DNA of 64,000 bases from Cymbidium sinense (Eukaryota > Streptophyta > Magnoliopsida > Asparagales > Orchidaceae): NCBI GenBank assembly GCA_021442155.1, contig CM038228.1:9961179-10025178 (forward strand), written 5' to 3'. The position numbers and the translations under genes were made by a program. Shown here piece by piece: positions 60,889 to 64,000 of the stretch (its first letter is position 1; the number at the start of each line of letters is the position of its first letter). The notes beneath the pieces were generated by a model. That model made no database searches, had not been told where the DNA came from, and worked only from the letters and a program-made list of their open reading frames with translations.

Positions 60889-61305
60889 TTAAATAATATG
60901 AGAAGAATAAGTAGAATTGGTTATATGGAAAATATTTGAATTAAGATATGGTAAAGGAGAAATTTCTACATAATAATAAGGGGGCCTCATACATGCATCA
61001 TCAAATTGACCTGTTAAGTTTATTATTGACTTTATCATAGGCACAATTATTTGTATGTGAAGGTATTCTTTATTTGTTAGCCTCTTGTAAGAATTAAAGG
61101 ATTTGAACTTAATTCTTCTCCTTACTATGCATACAATCTTTCGAGGATAGGCCTTAAGGGCTTCTCCTCTTATGTTATAATGTTCTTGGTTGCGATTCTC
61201 AGATTGATGAGTGCTAATGAAATAAACTTTATTGAATGAGTGTTTGTAAACTGCTAGAAATATTTTCAAAGATGGTGCCAAATTACTATGCATTAGAATA
61301 TTCAT
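60889..61305 (-). CDS. Unrecognised open frame of 138 codons
   Basis: A continuous frame in an otherwise stop-rich region, which is mildly unusual for AT-rich DNA. The translation is basic, with blocks GEALKAYPRKIVCIVRRR and CMRPPYYYVEISPLPY, and has no signal peptide, membrane segment or motif that I can name. No clear start context, intron or neighbouring gene supports it. It may be chance, or a piece of an LTR or element-borne frame. I would not call it a host gene without expression data. Confidence 0.2.
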   Translation of the reverse strand: MNILMHSNLAPSLKIFLAVYKHSFNKVYFISTHQSENRNQEHYNIRGEALKAYPRKIVCIVRRRIKFKSFNSYKRLTNKEYLHIQIIVPMIKSIINLTGQFDDACMRPPYYYVEISPLPYLNSNIFHITNSTYSSHII

Positions 61306-64000
61306 GATAGTAATGGGAGTTTGTCTTCTTAACTTTGTAAGAATATTCTACACACAAATAAATAAAAGATATAAGAGAGAGATACTAAACTTTTATGAAA
61401 AAAATATGAAAAGAGAAAAAGTATAGGAGCTAGCTTATTTGAAATAATCTATTATAGAAGTGGGATCATAGAATAACACTCTTCCCCTTAATTATGACAA
61501 AGCATATTAGAGATGCAGTGCAGAGTGATGATATGATTAAGTACTATAAGTTAGATGACTATAATTAGTCAATAATGGTTGAGCTATAGTAGTTAGATAA
61601 TGGCATTAGGAAACAGAGATTAGAAAATAATAATCAAGCTATGATACTCTCATGATGGTAGTTGTTAATGGTGATCGTTGGTGTTAATTATTAAATAGAT
61701 CATTAAACTATGTTATTTAAATTTATAAGTTCTCCCAAATTTGATGCCTATTTTATGTGAAGAATTGGAGTTTATTTAAAGTTTTATTGAGTTATATTTT
61801 GATAATTTTAACTAAAATCTTTAAACACTTTATCAAATATTCTTTGCTAATTTCCTTAACTATAAACTATTCATTTAATATTTAAGTATTTTAATGGATT
61901 TAGAATTGAGTAATCTTTGGCTTGTTGGATTTTATTTATCAATGATTATTTTGATTTTAAACACACTAAATTTAGAGATTATTTGATCCATTAAATACAA
62001 TCATAAAGTTTTTAGCTATGCTACAAAGAAAAGAATGAGTATGTATCATAATTTTTTTAAGAAAAAAATAGAGCATGAGAGATAGTAGAAAATAGATAAT
62101 TACAAGTTAGTCCATACCATCTTATAAAGGGTGGAAGTAGTTTTTTATTGTTAAAAATGAGTTAAGAAGTGGCCATATTAGATTATAAAACATGAAAAAA
62201 AATAGAGTTAAAATTGGATGCTACTTTAATCAATATTATTTCTTATTTTGAACATAAGAAGCTTAGATGATGGATGAGAGTAAGGTGGTATATGCTACTA
62301 AATAATTCATTCCTATAGTTTATATTGGGGATAAGATGCAAAAAGTGAAGAAGATGGTTCAAGAGGTCTAAGATATAGGGATTCAATCCTTTTCATCACA
62401 TGTATATATAAGGATGCCAAAAAAAAGTAGGAGATGTCAATTCATCTTTTATCATTGCACACAAGAGTAATTCATAATCATTATAGTTTAGAAGAAATAA
62501 GTAGAAGAGTAAGAAATATTTAATTAGAGATTTTACATATCTATTAAGGAAGAGACGCCTGATAGATTTATGTGGTATTGAGCTTCTTCATTTAATCAAT
62601 ATGAAGCACTTATCTTTCTCGAGGTCTTAAATATTAGGAATGTTTAATAACTTTAAGGATATGAAGATAAGAATAAATACTCTCACAATATAATTAGATA
62701 ATAATGTGAGAAACATCTTACTTTATTAAAAATATGAGCTCTAAAATATTCTTAACATAAACTTTCTTTTTTATTTTTATAACATTTTACTTTTTTGAAA
62801 AGGAGAAAAATTTAGTGTCGCCCAAAAACCTATGGATCTTAGATGATTATGTTGGATGAATTACTTAATCAATAATGCATATTTGTAATGTCCACTCCCT
62901 AATAAAAATAGTATTAAGATATATTATTTCTTTAAGTGACTTGAATATACCATCTTGTATATAATTGGAGAGGAAAAACATTGTGAAGTCGCGGACTAAT
63001 GTAGAACTCATATTTTTCTAATAAATTAGAATAAAATTTATTGAATGATACGTGAGATCTTACTTCATGTGAACGTTGAGTATACACTCTGTGTATCTCA
63101 CTATTTGATTTTTAATGATGATAAATATTGTGTAATAAAGATTAATAATTTTTTTATAAGTTAAATTATCTATATAAAATAATATAATTATCATCATTAA
63201 ATTATTTTTATTAATGACAAATATATATACTTGAAGCTACAAATTATTTATTTTAAGTATTTCAGGAAATTCATTAGACTTCCTAGTCATATAAGGAAAG
63301 TTATATTAGCTTGGACTAGGGCAGTTTGGGAATTATCTTAGGATTTATAATATAAGACAAATAAGAGCTCATTAACATAAAAATAATTGCTAAAATGTCT
63401 TTATCATATTTATTTTAAATTTTCACATATTTTTCTATTTTATTTACATTGATTTTTAAATATTTCTTAAATTATCATTTTTGGTTGATTTGATTACAAG
63501 CATTGATTTAAGCCATATCCATTATATCTAAAATTAATTTTAGTTTATTTATTACTTCATTAATTTATTCCAAGATTACAATAATTTTCATCCATTCATT
63601 TTAGCATGTCATATGGTTTATTTATTGAATTTTTAAAATTATCCTTTTTTTCTCTCTCTTATCATTTATTTTCTCTTCCATATCAATAATTTTATTTGAT
63701 TTTCATATTTCCACATGCATGGCCGAATTTTTTATGTTTTTAGCATGAGAAATTTTGTGAGATTTATTCAATTTAATTACATATCATTTTCTCTCAATTA
63801 ATGGATTTCCAAATTTTAAATTTATTTAAATTTTAAAATTAAATATTTTAACTTTTAAAATTAAATATTTTAAATTTTAAATTGTAAATTGCTTGATCCT
63901 TTTTAAAATTTGATTTATTTGTTTAATGGCATATTTTGGCTGAAATTTTATTTTATTTAATGTATTTATTACTTTCTTTTCTATGAATATTTTTAAAATT
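61306..64000. other. AT-rich stretch, nothing recognised
   Basis: No gene, RNA gene or defined repeat could be supported. Short A and T runs and many stops in all frames. Confidence 0.5.

Overview
The window looks like a plant nuclear chromosome. It is AT-rich, packed with long microsatellites and layers of plant-type transposons, contains one 100-N scaffold gap, and has one host gene with a GT-AG intron. A flowering plant is certain enough from the families present (Tat/Ogre-type Ty3/gypsy, plant mobile domain, PEPC-kinase-like kinase, tRNA-Arg primer site). A monocot, possibly a palm, is my guess and cannot be proved from this sequence.

Layout. 1-3.3 kb: a broken, intronless copy of a plant GON4-like (SANT/homeodomain-like) gene followed by a diverged ~260-bp direct duplication. 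5.5-7.3 kb: a decayed plant-mobile-domain (MAIN-like) gene. 7.9-8.6 kb: a short array of a ~185-bp tandem repeat. 9.8-10.1 kb: a stray piece of the giant retroelement described next. 12.2-15.0 kb: a heavily decayed chromovirus (Ty3/gypsy) on the + strand, cut inside its integrase by an LTR that starts at 15,020. 15.0-22.8 kb: two fragments of the giant element's LTR in opposite orientations on either side of the 100-N gap. 22.8-23.9 kb: a gag remnant, a compound microsatellite and the end of a hAT-like element.

23.9-50.9 kb is one ~27-kb retrotransposon on the - strand, with LTRs of 7.6 and 7.4 kb, a tRNA-Arg-type primer binding site, gag, pol (RT, two RNase H domains, integrase), a repeat-filled 3' untranslated region, and between primer site and gag a ~2-kb array of at least 24 tandem imperfect hairpins. 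The stems change in a matched way from copy to copy. This array is the most unusual thing in the window.

51-55.7 kb: a decayed hAT transposase (- strand) and the 5' end of a Ty1/copia element (LTR, primer site, gag, start of protease; - strand). 56.5-57.7 kb: the only plausible living host gene, a minimal Ser/Thr kinase of the phosphoenolpyruvate carboxylase kinase type, with two exons. Its reading frame is broken twice, each time by one missing base next to an A run, which looks more like sequencing error than real decay. 58.9-59.7 kb: a complete non-autonomous hAT-like element with a perfect 8-bp target duplication and a huge ATT microsatellite inside. 59.7-64 kb: AT-rich sequence with nothing I can name apart from one unrecognised open frame.
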